Positions 50,957 to 63,700 of a stretch of DNA of 64,000 bases are shown in pieces (within the stretch, counting starts at the first letter, position 1; each line of letters opens with the position of its first letter). The notes beneath the pieces are model-generated. The model made no database searches. It was not told the DNA's origin and saw only the letters and a list, made by a program, of their open reading frames with translations. The position numbers were made by a program, and so were the translations under genes. Source of the stretch: Pegea sp. RAD2-039 (Eukaryota > Chordata > Thaliacea > Salpida > Salpidae); the NCBI GenBank assembly GCA_034620365.1, contig JAQGEQ010000316.1:496001-560000 (forward strand). Direction: 5' to 3'.

Positions 50957-53806
50957 TGAATTAAAAGCTTTTTGAAATAGCAATATATTTAATTTAACAA
51001 ATTAGTTAAATGATTTAAACTAATTTTAGTATCAATATAAGACACTTTGCATGATAATTAAGAAATTAGAAAATTTCAAACGTTGCCACTTTGAAAAAGA
51101 GATTTTTTATAAGACTTCAAGAAGTTTGGTTCAATGTTTTTCTCCAATAATTTCTTATAGCAGCCATTCGTATTCGTTTCCAAGAAGTTTCAGATAATTT
51201 TAAGCTGGTTCCAAATAGTTTTCAATCGGAATCAAAGCTAAATTTACAAATTAATTAAGCCATTGAACAAACAAACAAAAAATCAGATAATTCAAATTAG
51301 AATTAAAACTGCAAAAATAGTTTCTGGGTTAAAAAGGTTTAAAGAGGTTACTGAAAATAGTAAGTATTCAAAATAGATTTCCTTGTGTCTCTTTTGACGA
51401 CAAGATGTAGTTGAAACATGAAAATAAGATGTACTAATGAGTAATCCATAACAATTTTGTTTAATTTCAATTAAATCTGTTTGATTGATAGAAAAGTCAA
51501 TCAAATAAGAGCTGAAAAGTTTGTTTCTAATGAAAACTGCCTTGACAAATATTTGTAAAAAAGCACCAAGAAGGTTTGCTGCTAAAACTTTTTACGAAAT
51601 ATTTGGTGACTAGAAAGTTCACTGTAACTTATCTGAAAAAAATATTTAATTTTTGTATGAGAAAAAAGTATTTTTCTAAAATATTCAAATTTCAGTAAAT
51701 TTGTTTCAAAGTTTTGTAAAAAATAATAATTTTCTGTTTGTAGAACTTTTAAAGCTTTTTTGGCAAAGAATAAATGAATAAAAGTCCTTTTTCAAAACTT
51801 TAAGTTGAAAAATTTTGGTTAATAGTTTAAACAAAGTTATAAATCAATAAATTTAGTTTGTAAAGCTAATTAACATGCACTAATTAATGCGATTATATAC
51901 TCTTCAAAGAATTAACATAAAGTTTTAAGGTTATAAAACCGTTCAGAGAAACGTTTGAAATAACAAATTTTAAGAATTAGAAACTTTTTTCGGAAAAAGT
52001 CTACAGTTTAAAAACTGTAAAAATTATTTGTTGTTTTCGAAACACTTTTAAAGCTTTAAAACTGTTCGTCTCAGAATGCATTAATTAAAACACCACTTGA
52101 AGTTGTCAATTAAAAATTGATCTCTTTGTTATCAAATCACAAACTTTACACAAAATAAAAGCTCTAGTAATAATTTACTTATCAAAAGAACTGAAAATGA
52201 GATATTTCACAAAAGTGTAAAATCAGTTGAATATATTATTATAAGTTATAAGAAATTTTATAAATAAGGTTTGGAAACATTCTTAAATGAATATCTGTCA
52301 AGCTAAGATGGATTTAGAATTTTAAGTAATGAAAATAGCAAACAGCCTTGACACAAGTAGATTAAACTCACCAAATTGATTTTTAAAAATACTATTCTGT
52401 TTGTCTAAAGCTAAAGTTTTAAACAAAATTAGCAAACAGCACTGGACTACTCCATTGATGTAAATTTTAAATTTCATTTGAGACTTATTACAAATTTATA
52501 GAATTACAAAACTTATACAAAACTAAAATGCAATTAGTGAACCTCTTAAAAAAGAAAATACTTTCTACATTGGCAATATATCAGTTGTAGAAATTGCACA
52601 AAATATTGATCAAAAGAAGGATTAATACTATTTAATCTATATTTGAAGAATAACAACTGTTGTTATTGCTGATAAAGCTACTTAATATTTGCAAATCTTT
52701 TAAATATTTAATCAAGAAATTAATGTAAATTGAAAAGCATAAAATATTAAAAAATGTTTATCATCTTATAGAATAAAATTTTATGTTTAAATCATAAAAT
52801 ATTTACAAAAAGATAAACAAATTTCTGTCAAGCTTATTACGTTTAGTACTACCTTCAACATTTTGATATTAGAAAATAAAATTATTAAATTTCCTACAAT
52901 AATATGGAAAAATTAAGATAACAGATTTAAAAAAATAAAATGTTCAATGTTCATTATTCAAAGTGAATTAAATCAGATGATAAAATATTTGGATAAAATT
53001 TCTTGTTTTATCAACATTTGTTAAAATCTATCATGAAATCTGAAGTCGAAAAAATGTAATTATTTGTTGTGAGTTTATTGTGATCTAAATTTGAAAAATA
53101 ATTAAAAATCATAAAAATATTCAATATTCGATTGATTGAAGTAAGATTTTTTGATGTTATATGAAGTGAAATCATTAATCATTGATCTCTTATCAATGAT
53201 AACTATTTTTTAAAAAAATCATCATTTGACAAATCACTACTGTTGATCTATAAGTAAAAATCAAAATTATTAAAATGATCGATGACTCGGAGAATAAACG
53301 TATAAATTATTAAAATAATCATAATTTACGTTGTCATCATCAACATCTTGTTGTAAAAGTACAGAATGAGAGCAAATAGCCAATCAAATGAAAGTCTAGA
53401 GTGAAGATGTAAATTTAAAAACGAAAGAGCTTTTTATCTCTTATATTTCTTTAATCTAAATTTTCTGTAAACTTTTAATTAAACTAAAGTTAAAAATATT
53501 TTTCGAATACCTTTAAACATTTATTAGTATCAAATAAACTTTTCAAGTTTGCTGAAAACCAATTCATCAGCATCTTATAATCTGTAAAAAAAACTTAAGA
53601 TGTTAAATCTTAGATATATACAAATAAAAAGTTATCAAATAGAGACTGTTGTGAACAAACCTCTGCAGCTAATTTAAATATTTCACAATTTATATAAACG
53701 AGTCATAAAATTCATCAATTTTAAACTTCGATTTGAAGCAAAGAAAAGATCACTAGATGTAAAAAGAATTTGTCTTTGATTAAATATTTCTTTAGACACA
53801 AAAATA

Positions 53807-54085
53807 ATGAACTGTTTTTGGAAGTTGTTGGTAAAGACTGAAATCGATAAAGTTTTGATGAAAATACAACAAAGTTGTGATTTAAATGTGAAGTTTAAAA
53901 GTTATAAGTTGCTGCAAAAGGTCCACGAAATCTATTTTGAATCACTTAAAAATCTGTTGAAAACTTTTTTAAAGAATCCTTTCATGCTGTTGTTCTCGGT
54001 GTCAAAAGAACAAATTGAAACACAACGTTTAATTCTAAGGCTGCTATTTAAATCCATACAAGTTGGTGAATTTTCAAAATATTAA
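53807..54085 (+). CDS. Hypothetical 92-aa ORF in the gene desert
   Basis: ATG-to-TAA ORF of 92 codons, rich in Leu, Lys and Phe with helix-like spacing (KTEIDKVLMKIQQSC, LLQKVHEIYFESLKNLLK). No signal peptide and no family recognised. It is one of the longest ORFs in the desert, but chance ORFs of 60-90 codons are common in this window. Confidence 0.22.
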   Translation: MNCFWKLLVKTEIDKVLMKIQQSCDLNVKFKSYKLLQKVHEIYFESLKNLLKTFLKNPFMLLFSVSKEQIETQRLILRLLFKSIQVGEFSKY

Positions 54086-54199
54086 AGAAACAAAGTTATT
54101 CATGAACAGTTTAAAGTAAATTTTAAGGTTCAAAGTTGAACTTTTGTTAATATGAAAACAAAAGTTGCGTTTATAAGACCTTATTGATTTGTTACTGTA

Positions 54200-54236
54200 G
54201 TGAACAGCAGTTAAGTTCAAACTGTTGGCTGTTTAC
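54200..54236 (+). ncRNA. Hairpin, weak precursor-like candidate
   Basis: GTGAACAGC (54200-54208) pairs with GCTGTTTAC (54228-54236; one G-U), then AGTT with AACT inside, with a 4-base bulge. It would form a compact 13-bp stem. Too short, and the genome too AT-rich, to call a microRNA. Confidence 0.15.
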
Positions 54237-57200
54237 TTGTGCTGTATAAGTCCAGAAGTAAAATTAATTTTGTTCTTAACAAAATAATACAACTTTGTTG
54301 AATAAACAATTAATATTTTATGAATCTTTAACACGTGTGCTAAAAAAGTAAATTAAAAAATTAAGCTTTAGATGAGAAGACATTAATGGATCTAATTGGT
54401 AGCTCCAATAAAGATGAAATAAAATCATAAAATTTGACATGTGACTGACCAGAAAAGCTAGCCTAGAATTATGAGATAGGATTTAGAAAGTTTAAACAAA
54501 TCTAAGTTTGATGAAGGATGCAACTACTCAAGTAAGTCTTCAGCATTTTCAAACACTAAGAACTAATCTTGTTGTTATCTGTCTAACTCGGTTTAATCAG
54601 CTGTTTAGTGTACTTCGTTAAAAGTTTAAAGACAGTTACATAAAACCCATTTACTTATTTAAAACACAAACAGATAAATAAAACAGAAAAGTATTCTTTT
54701 TAAATTCGAAGACTAGATAGAAAATGTAATTGGTTGATTACAGACACATAAGCAGCAGCTACAGTTGGAGTTGAAACACTTCTGACGTTAATAAGCATTT
54801 GAAAGAAAAAAATCAAAGTTAGCTTTGTATGGAAGTTACTATTAAAATACTAAATAATATTGCCAATTAAAAATGGGAAACTTTAGAAACAACATGACTA
54901 ATTTTTTGAGGTTGTAAATAATTTATGATTTAGTCATCAAGCTATAACTGAAAAATAATCGTTAAGATAAATGAAGAAGTTTGCTGAAAACAAGCGAATA
55001 TTTTACTAATAAGTTACTTGACTTACAAGTAATTTCGGTTTGTTTGGAATTAGAAAATTGCTTTATTTTTATCTTAAAGCCTTTGGCAGTTTTTAGCAAA
55101 AAATTAGTTAGTAAAAATTTCAACAATTTTTTTTTGAAAATTTAACATCAAATAACAAATCTGATTAGTTTAGTTTGAACATTTTCTTATATCTATCCTT
55201 TTTTTCAAATTTAACAAGCTGTTCTTTTAGTTTCTTAATATTTGTTTAAACTCTTTTAGCCAATGATTTTTAGATAAAAATTTCAATAAGTTTTAATAGT
55301 AATAATTTAAAAGTATTACTAACTCTTATCAGTTTATATTCGAAATTTTAAGAATACATCATGTAGATTGTATATGAAAAAATAAGAACAACAAACAAAT
55401 TTATGACAAAAATATTCATGATTCTATCAGAATTTATTTTAATTTTTCTTAATAACTTCAAAAAAATGTTTGTTTAGTTATTTACATGATTCCTAGATAA
55501 GTCATAATCTAGTAATATTTTGTTTTTTGAAATATTTGTAAATACATATTTTCCAATGTTATTTAAATTTTCAGCTGTTTTTTTTTCGATCAAACTTTCT
55601 AATATTCAAATTAAGATGTTTAAAACATCATCTTCCAGACCTGATTAGTATCAGGTGAACGAAAATATATGAAAAGATCTGTTTCAAATTGATAAGGTTC
55701 TTTCAAGAACTGGGTAATTTTTCTAGATATAAAGTGCAATGGATAATAAAACTGAATTATTCGAAGAATTGATGAAAAAGATCAAGATTAAGTAGAAAAG
55801 TGAATAAATTGAAGTTTTTCTACTTGTTATATTTAGGTAAGTTTCCATATGAAGTAAAAACTATTAAATATTTAATGGCTTCCGTTTTCAACAGAGTAAT
55901 TGGTTTTTAGTAGAATCATTAGTATTTCCTTGAATATATTTGACAATAAGCATTTAATGGTCAGCATATCTGTTTAATTTTTTCTTTTAAACGACCCTAT
56001 TGATTTTATCTAAACTTTTATGACATAATGAAAAATGACAAAATTAGTTAGTATGATTTTTTTTCATCAAAAGATATTTTGCTCGAAATAAAAACAAAGT
56101 AAAAACTATTAGTAAAACCACATGACAGAGTGTAATAAATCTTTTTATGTATCTTTGTATATAGTTGAGCAAATAGAAGAACTTATAAAATTTGTACCAC
56201 CTATAATATGTAGAATCATAATGTTAACATTTATCAAAACATTCATTTCCAAAACAACAAACACAAATTTGATGATAATTAACATCGGTTTGTGAGTAAG
56301 AAGTATTTTTGATAAGATGTCATCATAATTAGACTGCCATCATTATTTACTTACATATAACAAGATTAAAAATAAAATTAGTAAAAAGATTTGGTTGAAA
56401 ACAAACTATCAAAGTTTTCAATGATAAAACCCGTTCAATTAGCGGATGATGCATCTAAGAAAAATGAAATATGTTTTCAGAATATCTCTTGGGAAGGTAG
56501 TCAGTAGCAAACTCTTTTTATTTAAATATCACTACTTCAACGAAATAATACCAAATGTCAGTAAAAAATGGAAAGAAAAAATGATTGCATGGAAAAAATA
56601 AATCCCCTAAAATAAAACTGATCGTATTTATATGAAATATACATAAAGTGATGTTTAAACAACAAAAACATTCAGATGTATCATCTTATGTAAGAGTTAA
56701 TATATGAAGGTAGTTTATAAAACATGCTCTAAAGGTTTTTGCGGATTTCCTAATTAGTAATTAGGCTAAAAAGTGGGTGCTTTGATAATACATGAGGTTA
56801 AAAGGTAGATAAAATTGTATAAAACTACTTCTTCAAGAAAGAGACTCAATAAAAGGTAACATTTTGCTTTCTTCAAATTTAGTTATTTGCTTTTTTAGTC
56901 CGATTTAGAAATAAGTAATCTTACTGGAGCAAGTTGTGTGTTATGAAAATTATAGTTTTGCAATTAATAACCGAAAAGTGTTTCTAAGGTAGAAAACCGA
57001 ACAAACAATATTTCTAACTAATTATTAGAATTAAAATAGTAATTTAAACATTTTTATTAAATTGACCATTTTTCTGCTATGCAAAATATTTCACTAATTC
57101 AAAAAAAAAAAAACCTTTAATTTAAACAAGAACGGTTTTTGAAGCTAAATATATCCAATAAAAAACAATTTTTAAATGTCTAAAAAATGTGAAATCAATA

Positions 57201-60186
57201 ATTGCTTACCTATAAACAGAAAAGTGCGTAACAAATGAAATATTTGAACAATTGACAACTCTATATTGAAATAATTCCTCATGATTGAGATATTAGAAAA
57301 ATTGTTGTAATAATTGAAACAGTCATGTAATTGAAGATATAATCATCTACATCAAGTTGAGTTTCTGAAAAACAACTCAATTCAAATAGTAGAATTATTC
57401 TTAGCCAAAAATTTAAGTTAGGTAAAAAAATAAATAACAATTTAGTGACTTGTTTAATTTTCATGATAAAAATTAAATCTGTTTTTTTTCATTTTGGTCA
57501 AAGTCACTGAGAAATCAATAAAAGTTTAAAATAAAAAACTGACCAATAAAATTGATGAGAAGGTTTTACAACATTTTTCAGTATTAAACCTATTTATTCA
57601 GTTTGTATTTTAACTAAAAATCGATTACAGCAACAAACAATTTTTTTTTTGTAATTTTCAACTGTTTTTAAAGATTAAAAATAAGTCTACAGACATTGAA
57701 TATTTTGAATATTTATTATTTTTTTATATAAACATTTGAAAAACATGCAAATAGAGATGACAGAAAAGAGTTTAATCAATTATTTATCTAACTTTCTAGT
57801 TCAAAACTTCTTTTAGAAATGAATACTTTTTGATTAAGTTGCGTAAAGAATTGTTTTGTAGTTTGACAGAAAAAACTTTTAAACTGACAGTTTAAAAGTT
57901 TTTAAGAACTCAATAAAAGTAAACTTTTAAAAATAAGTTGTAAGAGCAGAAATTTTTCACAAAACTGTTTAACATGATAGTTAAATTTGTATCACAAACA
58001 AAAATATGTCAAAAAGTTTGACTAAAGTAATAATTCATTTTCAAAAATTTAAGACAATGTTATGTCAAAAATACTTACTTTGTTGCAGCTCTATCTACAG
58101 CTAAAAAAGAAAACAAAATTTAACCACTAGATGGTGTTGTTTAATGGTTTGAATATAAGCAGTGAAGTTTAAAGGTGCAAACAAGTTTTTTCTGTCTAAT
58201 TTTTAAACGAATTTCAAAACTAAATCACTTACTTATTAGAGATATTTTTTAAGCTAGCAACTTTGCGCTGCAAATATGAGACTTGGTCGAATATTTACTT
58301 TGAAGGAGTCAAATAAGGCAAAAATCTAAAATAACATAAATTATTTCATCAACAAATGAATTAGAACAAGAAATGAGTTTGCAAGGAGATAAAAGATTTA
58401 TAAGAAGTCAAATAAAAGTTGGTTTTATGATATTTTATTGAAGTAGACAGTTTTTCAATCTCAAAAACATGTGCTAATTAAGTTTTAAATATTCTACTTT
58501 TTTGATTATTTGCATAAAAAAATTATATTAGAAAAGAATGGAAAGAAGTTAGATTAAGGAAGAAAATTTGATAAAAGCAAAAATACGATGAAGATATATG
58601 AAAGAAAGTTGGATTTAGACAATATAAAATAAATTGAAAGTTTGATTGAAAATAATTAATGGTCTTGATGAGAGCTGAAAAGGACATTAGGATTGGTTGA
58701 TTTGGAATCAGTTTTATCTTCCACAAATTATGAGTTAAAATTTGGAGAAAGAAATTTAGAGTAGACCCCAAAACAAATTCTTCTTATTCAATTGAATTCT
58801 ATAATACAACTATTTCAAAAAAAATTTTTAAACAAACCAATAATTATAATCTTTTATTCTATCTTAAGAAAAATAAGTTATACATTTTATAGAAATCAAA
58901 TATTATTGTAACATTTTTGCAAAGTGTGCTTTAGAATATACATAAATCATTTAAATGTCTACCAGTGACTAAATCTAAAAGTTCTTGTGAGCAACAAAAA
59001 CAAGTTTTAATTTGAAAGATAGATCTCAATTATACTACTATAATTTAAAATATTCTAAGGAATTCAAACAAGTAAATACAATTTTTAATGTAAATCATAT
59101 TTAGTAGTTGCTATCAAACAACATAATTTCAGTTCTGATAAATATTAATAAAATATACTATGACATTAAATAAGTCAAACTTACTCAGAAAAATTTAATT
59201 CATTAAGTAAATGTTTCTAATAAATATCATTTAATTAATTATATATTTATACAAATAGAAATATTGAACAAATGATTAATTTTCTGTAATCTAATAAAAA
59301 TAACAACTTTAAAAAATATAAAGTCATTAGTACAGAATTAATTTTTTGCTTAAGAACAGTTTTTTAAAGCCCAAACCCCCTAATGAATAAGTTATCTTTT
59401 TTGGCAAGTTTAGTAAAAGGTTTAACAATTTCGCTAATATAAATCTGTTTTTGATAATAACAGAAATTATTTCTAATGTAACATTAAACTTGAATTCACT
59501 AAAAAAAAAATTTTCTGATAACTGTCATGTTTTACCTAAGATTAAATATCAATTATATGGCTAGTCTGGCTTATGCAATTAAATAATAAATTCGTTAAGG
59601 TTAGTTTCATGTCAGAGTTTAATGTTAACACAAAACTCCAAAGTCTATTTAATTTTACTTAATTATGTCATTACTTTATTTATTTTTTCAATTCAAATGT
59701 TCATTAACAGAATTATAGAAATATAATTGTTATTCGATGAAAATCTATATAAATATGTAGAATGTATACGCATAGCTCTAGTGGTATGTATATGCTGTGT
59801 TTGATTGGCAAAAACATTAAAAATTTTATTTCATTTTACAGAATACTCAAATGGAATTATTATATGTTTTCAAAATTTTTGACTGATGACCAAATTAATA
59901 TGAACAATAAGATAATCTTAATATAATATCTTCTAAGAAAATCCCCAAAACTACAAGCCTAAGGAGAAGAATAAAATCAATCTTGAAAGATTAGGATTGT
60001 TTAAGCTGAAGCTAGACCGCTTTAATATTGCCACAATTGTTATTTCTAAACTTTGATTCCTTTTCTCTTTTAAATATTATTCAATTTTTTGTTATTAAGC
60101 ATAGTTACATTGTACACTACTAAACTGCTATGTATTATATCTAGTTTTCTCTTTATTTACATATTAAATATATATTATAGTTATAA

Positions 60187-60225
60187 GAATGTGTGTTAGC
60201 GAGAGGTGCTCTTTACAAGTACTCT
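60187..60225 (-). repeat. Dispersed hairpin repeat, copy 3
   Basis: Minus strand reads GTACTTGTAAAGAGCACC then TCTCGCTAACACACATTC. The left arm of the stem is more diverged than in copies 1 and 2. Lies about 480 bases downstream of the sodium channel stop, in the same orientation as that gene. Confidence 0.72.
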
Positions 60226-60520
60226 CTTGTGCAATTATTTTAATAACTAAATAAATACATAGACTACATAAACTCATGAGACCTTGCTGTTACTAACATA
60301 ATTTATAAAATAAAAGTCGACAACTTTTTTTAAACTTATCATTAAAATCTTCATAATTATCAAAATTTATTTTTATTTTTTCACCACAAATCCAGAACAT
60401 TTTGATTTCTATATCAATTTATAATTTTCAACTAATTTCTCATATCAAAAGATGTACAAACTAGAAATTCTTCAAACAAGGATTGAATATTTTGCACTAA
60501 CAGAAATCTCTCAAACAAAC

Positions 60521-60526
60521 TTTATT
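60521..60526 (-). promoter_or_regulatory. Possible polyadenylation signal of sodium channel gene
   Basis: TTTATT on the plus strand (AATAAA on minus), about 180 bases past the channel stop codon. Confidence 0.4.
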
Positions 60527-60707
60527 TCTTTTCCAAAAAAGTGAGAGGAAGATTTCTAAAAGGCTCATGTGGCAGGTATAGACAAATCTAACAAAGGCCT
60601 TCACATTAAGGCTAGATTGATTTGAAGCTTTTCCATGAATAATATTACAAGAGCTATTAATCATAATATTAACAGTATAAAACAGCAATCTTTAAAAAAA
60701 GCTCGCT

Positions 60708-63700
60708 TCACTCTGGGATTGCTTTGGTTGTAAAAGATAAGTTCTTCTGTTGTTTACTCGCCTCCTCTGTGTCTTTCCTTGTAGTTGTAGGTGGAGGGAA
60801 TATGCTAGCCCTAAATGACTTTGAATAGGACTGATAGTGTGAACGTTTAGTTAAGCTCACTTCATTTACTTTGCTACTGCTCGTTGAAGTCTGTATCGTT
60901 TCCTTATGGATACCTTCGTTTCTTTCACAAATCTGAATCGAACCATTTTTTACAAATCAGGTTTTGTGATGTTTAAACTCACTTTCAAGCAAGGCCAAGT
61001 TATATTTTCAAGCTTTGAATTTTTGTTCTTAATGGAGTAGATTTGAAAAGTATCTGATATTCTTTTTCCATTATCCTTTTTCATGATATTCTTCGCTTTC
61101 ACTTCGAAATACTTCTTAATTTCTTCTTCGATTTCTTGGGAGAAGCCTTCACAGCCTTTATTCATTTAAGAAACTGAACTCAAGACTAGTTCTGGATGTT
61201 AATCAACTCACCTAAAATTGTTTTCATCAAGGCCGATGCGACATCCATGATTTGAACTTCATACCGTTCATCAACCGCTATCTTCATGTTTTTTATCTCT
61301 TCTAAGTTTGGTTTTGCGATCGTCAGTGGAAAATCTAACCGATCGAACAAATGGCTGAGCGATTGCAGACAAATCTAAAATCCTTTTTTGATCAGCTACC
61401 AGCAGGCTTTAATTAACTCAAATAAACCTTTCCATCTCCATTATGGTCGTATTTTTGCCAGACATCAAAGAAATGTTCGAAATCATCAGCTGTAAGCCCG
61501 TCCTCGTTATCTTTAGTGGCGATGTCAAAGTTTTCCAAGATGATTGCGATATACATATTAGTAACGATAACAAACGTCAGTAAGACATAACTGTATTAAG
61601 AAATTGACGTCTTAAGTTAATCTAAAGTTTGAATTTTAATTTTAACCTGATAAAATAAAAATAACTGAAAGCAGTAGATGTAAGGCAAGTTCTTCCATCG
61701 CCATTAGAGTCACCAATTGAACATTCTATATCACCATCTACATACAATGTTGGCTCCATAAAACCATCCCAACCGGCGGAAGTTGACATCTTAAAAGTAG
61801 GTGAATGAAGTAAAAGATGCTAAAGAATAAAGACGCTAAAAGCAAATAAACAAACCTGAAAAAGAATGAGGAAAGTGTTTGGAAACCGTTCAAAGTTGAA
61901 CACATTATTAATAGCTGCCTTCTTTTCGATGTGACTAAATTGACTCATACCCAAAATGGCGTAAATATATATAAAAAGAATTAGTAATGATCCAACGTTA
62001 AAAAGGGCGGGAAGAGAAAGCATAAGTGCGAATAAAAGTGTCCTGATTCCACTAAGGATTCGAGCGATTCGTAGAGTTCTCACAACACGAATCATTCGAA
62101 GAATGGGAAGCCAAGGTGTAGATGCAGGAAGTGAAAGAGAATTTCGTTCCTCTAAAATTATGTAGATGATGTTGACTGTTGCAAAAAAGTACCAACTGCT
62201 AAAAGGTAGTTACTAAGTAAGATTTCTCTAACCAATTGCAGATATAAAAATGACCAAAAAATCAAAGATGTTCCAAGGGACAGTGAAAAATGATTTGAAT
62301 CCGATTGCAATAACTCGTAAGGTCACCTCCAACACAAATATTGATACAAAAACGAAGTTAAAAATCTGGAGATATTGATGAAGAGAGTCTGGAAGAAAAT
62401 TAATTAATTCCTAATAACTGATTTGAATAAAATCTCACGCTTCATTCCGTCATACTCGATTGCCATGACGACAAGATTGAGGAGATTTAGGATTATTACA
62501 GATATTTCAAATTGATCTGAAGTTACAAACATGAAAAGCTTTGAGCGCCACCTACTGGTTGGTTTGCAGATCAGGCTCTTTGGAAGTTTCGATTTCAACT
62601 TTTTCATTGCACTATGAACTTTTCGCTGCGACTAAATCAAAATCAACTGTTTTCATTCCTTTTAAATCTTTTACACCTTACCTCAGTCATAAACAAGTTA
62701 GCTCCTTTTACATCTAAACGCTTTTTTTGTTGATTGAAGTTGTCAATGACAACTGATATAAAAAGATTTAAAGTAAAAAAAGCTCCAAAGATGATAAAAG
62801 CGACAAAAAAGTAATAATTGTAGATGTTTTTATCGCGAACTGGCTGTGAATCTACTTGGTTTGGAGCATCAACAGCAGCATACATGATTGGCATCCAGCC
62901 TTTAAACGTTGCCACCTATTTACCACAAAATTATTCATTTAATCAAGTACCTAAAAGATGAAACCTACCTGTAGAAGTGAAACATACGAGATGAAGACGT
63001 TGTCAAAGTTGACATATAAGTTACTCCAATGAACCTTGCCTTCTGTGAGATTAGCCAACATTTCGCACGTACTTCGGTTTGTGACTGCTATTGGCGGAGG
63101 AGGATACAAATGTTTTAGTTGTTCATATCTGAAAATTAAATCCCATTAACACACCAAGTAATTTTCTGCATCTTGTCTAGCCTTTCATAATCTAAAGGAT
63201 GCCAGATTTTTTCTCCACTTTCTTTCCACTTACAAGATGACATTTTACCAGCAAATAGGTTCACACCCATGATTGCAAATATAAGCCAGAAGATTAAACA
63301 GATCACAAAGACGTTTCCGATTGCTGGAATCGAACGAAATAGAGCATCAGTAACTACCTATAAAACATAGATTATACAAACGTTAATATATTAAAACATA
63401 CAGATGAACTGACGAATCAAATGAACTAAAAGCTGGAAAAATTAAAATAATTTTTCATTAGATGAAAGAGGAATTGAAATTTCAATAACAATATTCTTTT
63501 AAATGTTTTATAAAACAGATAGACATAATAGAAAAGTTCAGAACTTCTTAAACAACTTCTACTGAACTTTGATTCCTTCAAAACGAGACATTGCTCTAAG
63601 AGGTCGAAATGCTCTTAAGCTTCTCAGTACTCTTAGTGATGAAAGATCTTGGGATTTTGTTTTGTTTGAGTAAAGAGCAGCTATTTCAAAAGATACAGAT

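Larger units (their letters stand above)
47439..60707. other. 13-kb AT-rich gene desert between Syt-like gene and sodium channel
   Basis: No recognisable gene, tRNA or rRNA in over 13 kb, more than a fifth of the window. Composition is very AT-rich, full of short A- and T-runs. Features noted inside: a basic mini-ORF at 50906, a 92-codon ORF at 53807, a hairpin at 54200-54236 and repeat copy 3 at 60187. The region is upstream of the Syt-like gene and downstream of the sodium channel, so it probably contains Syt promoter or 5' UTR introns. Confidence 0.55.

Noticed and set aside
59765..59810. A-box-like motif TAGCTCTAGTGGTA, possible tRNA
   Set aside because: No B box, T arm or pairing acceptor ends follow; probably chance.
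62152..62207. Upstream acceptor for the domain IV S4 exon of the sodium channel (reads SWYFFATV)
   Set aside because: Open but out of phase with the preceding exon; the acceptor at 62152 keeps phase and the family spacing.
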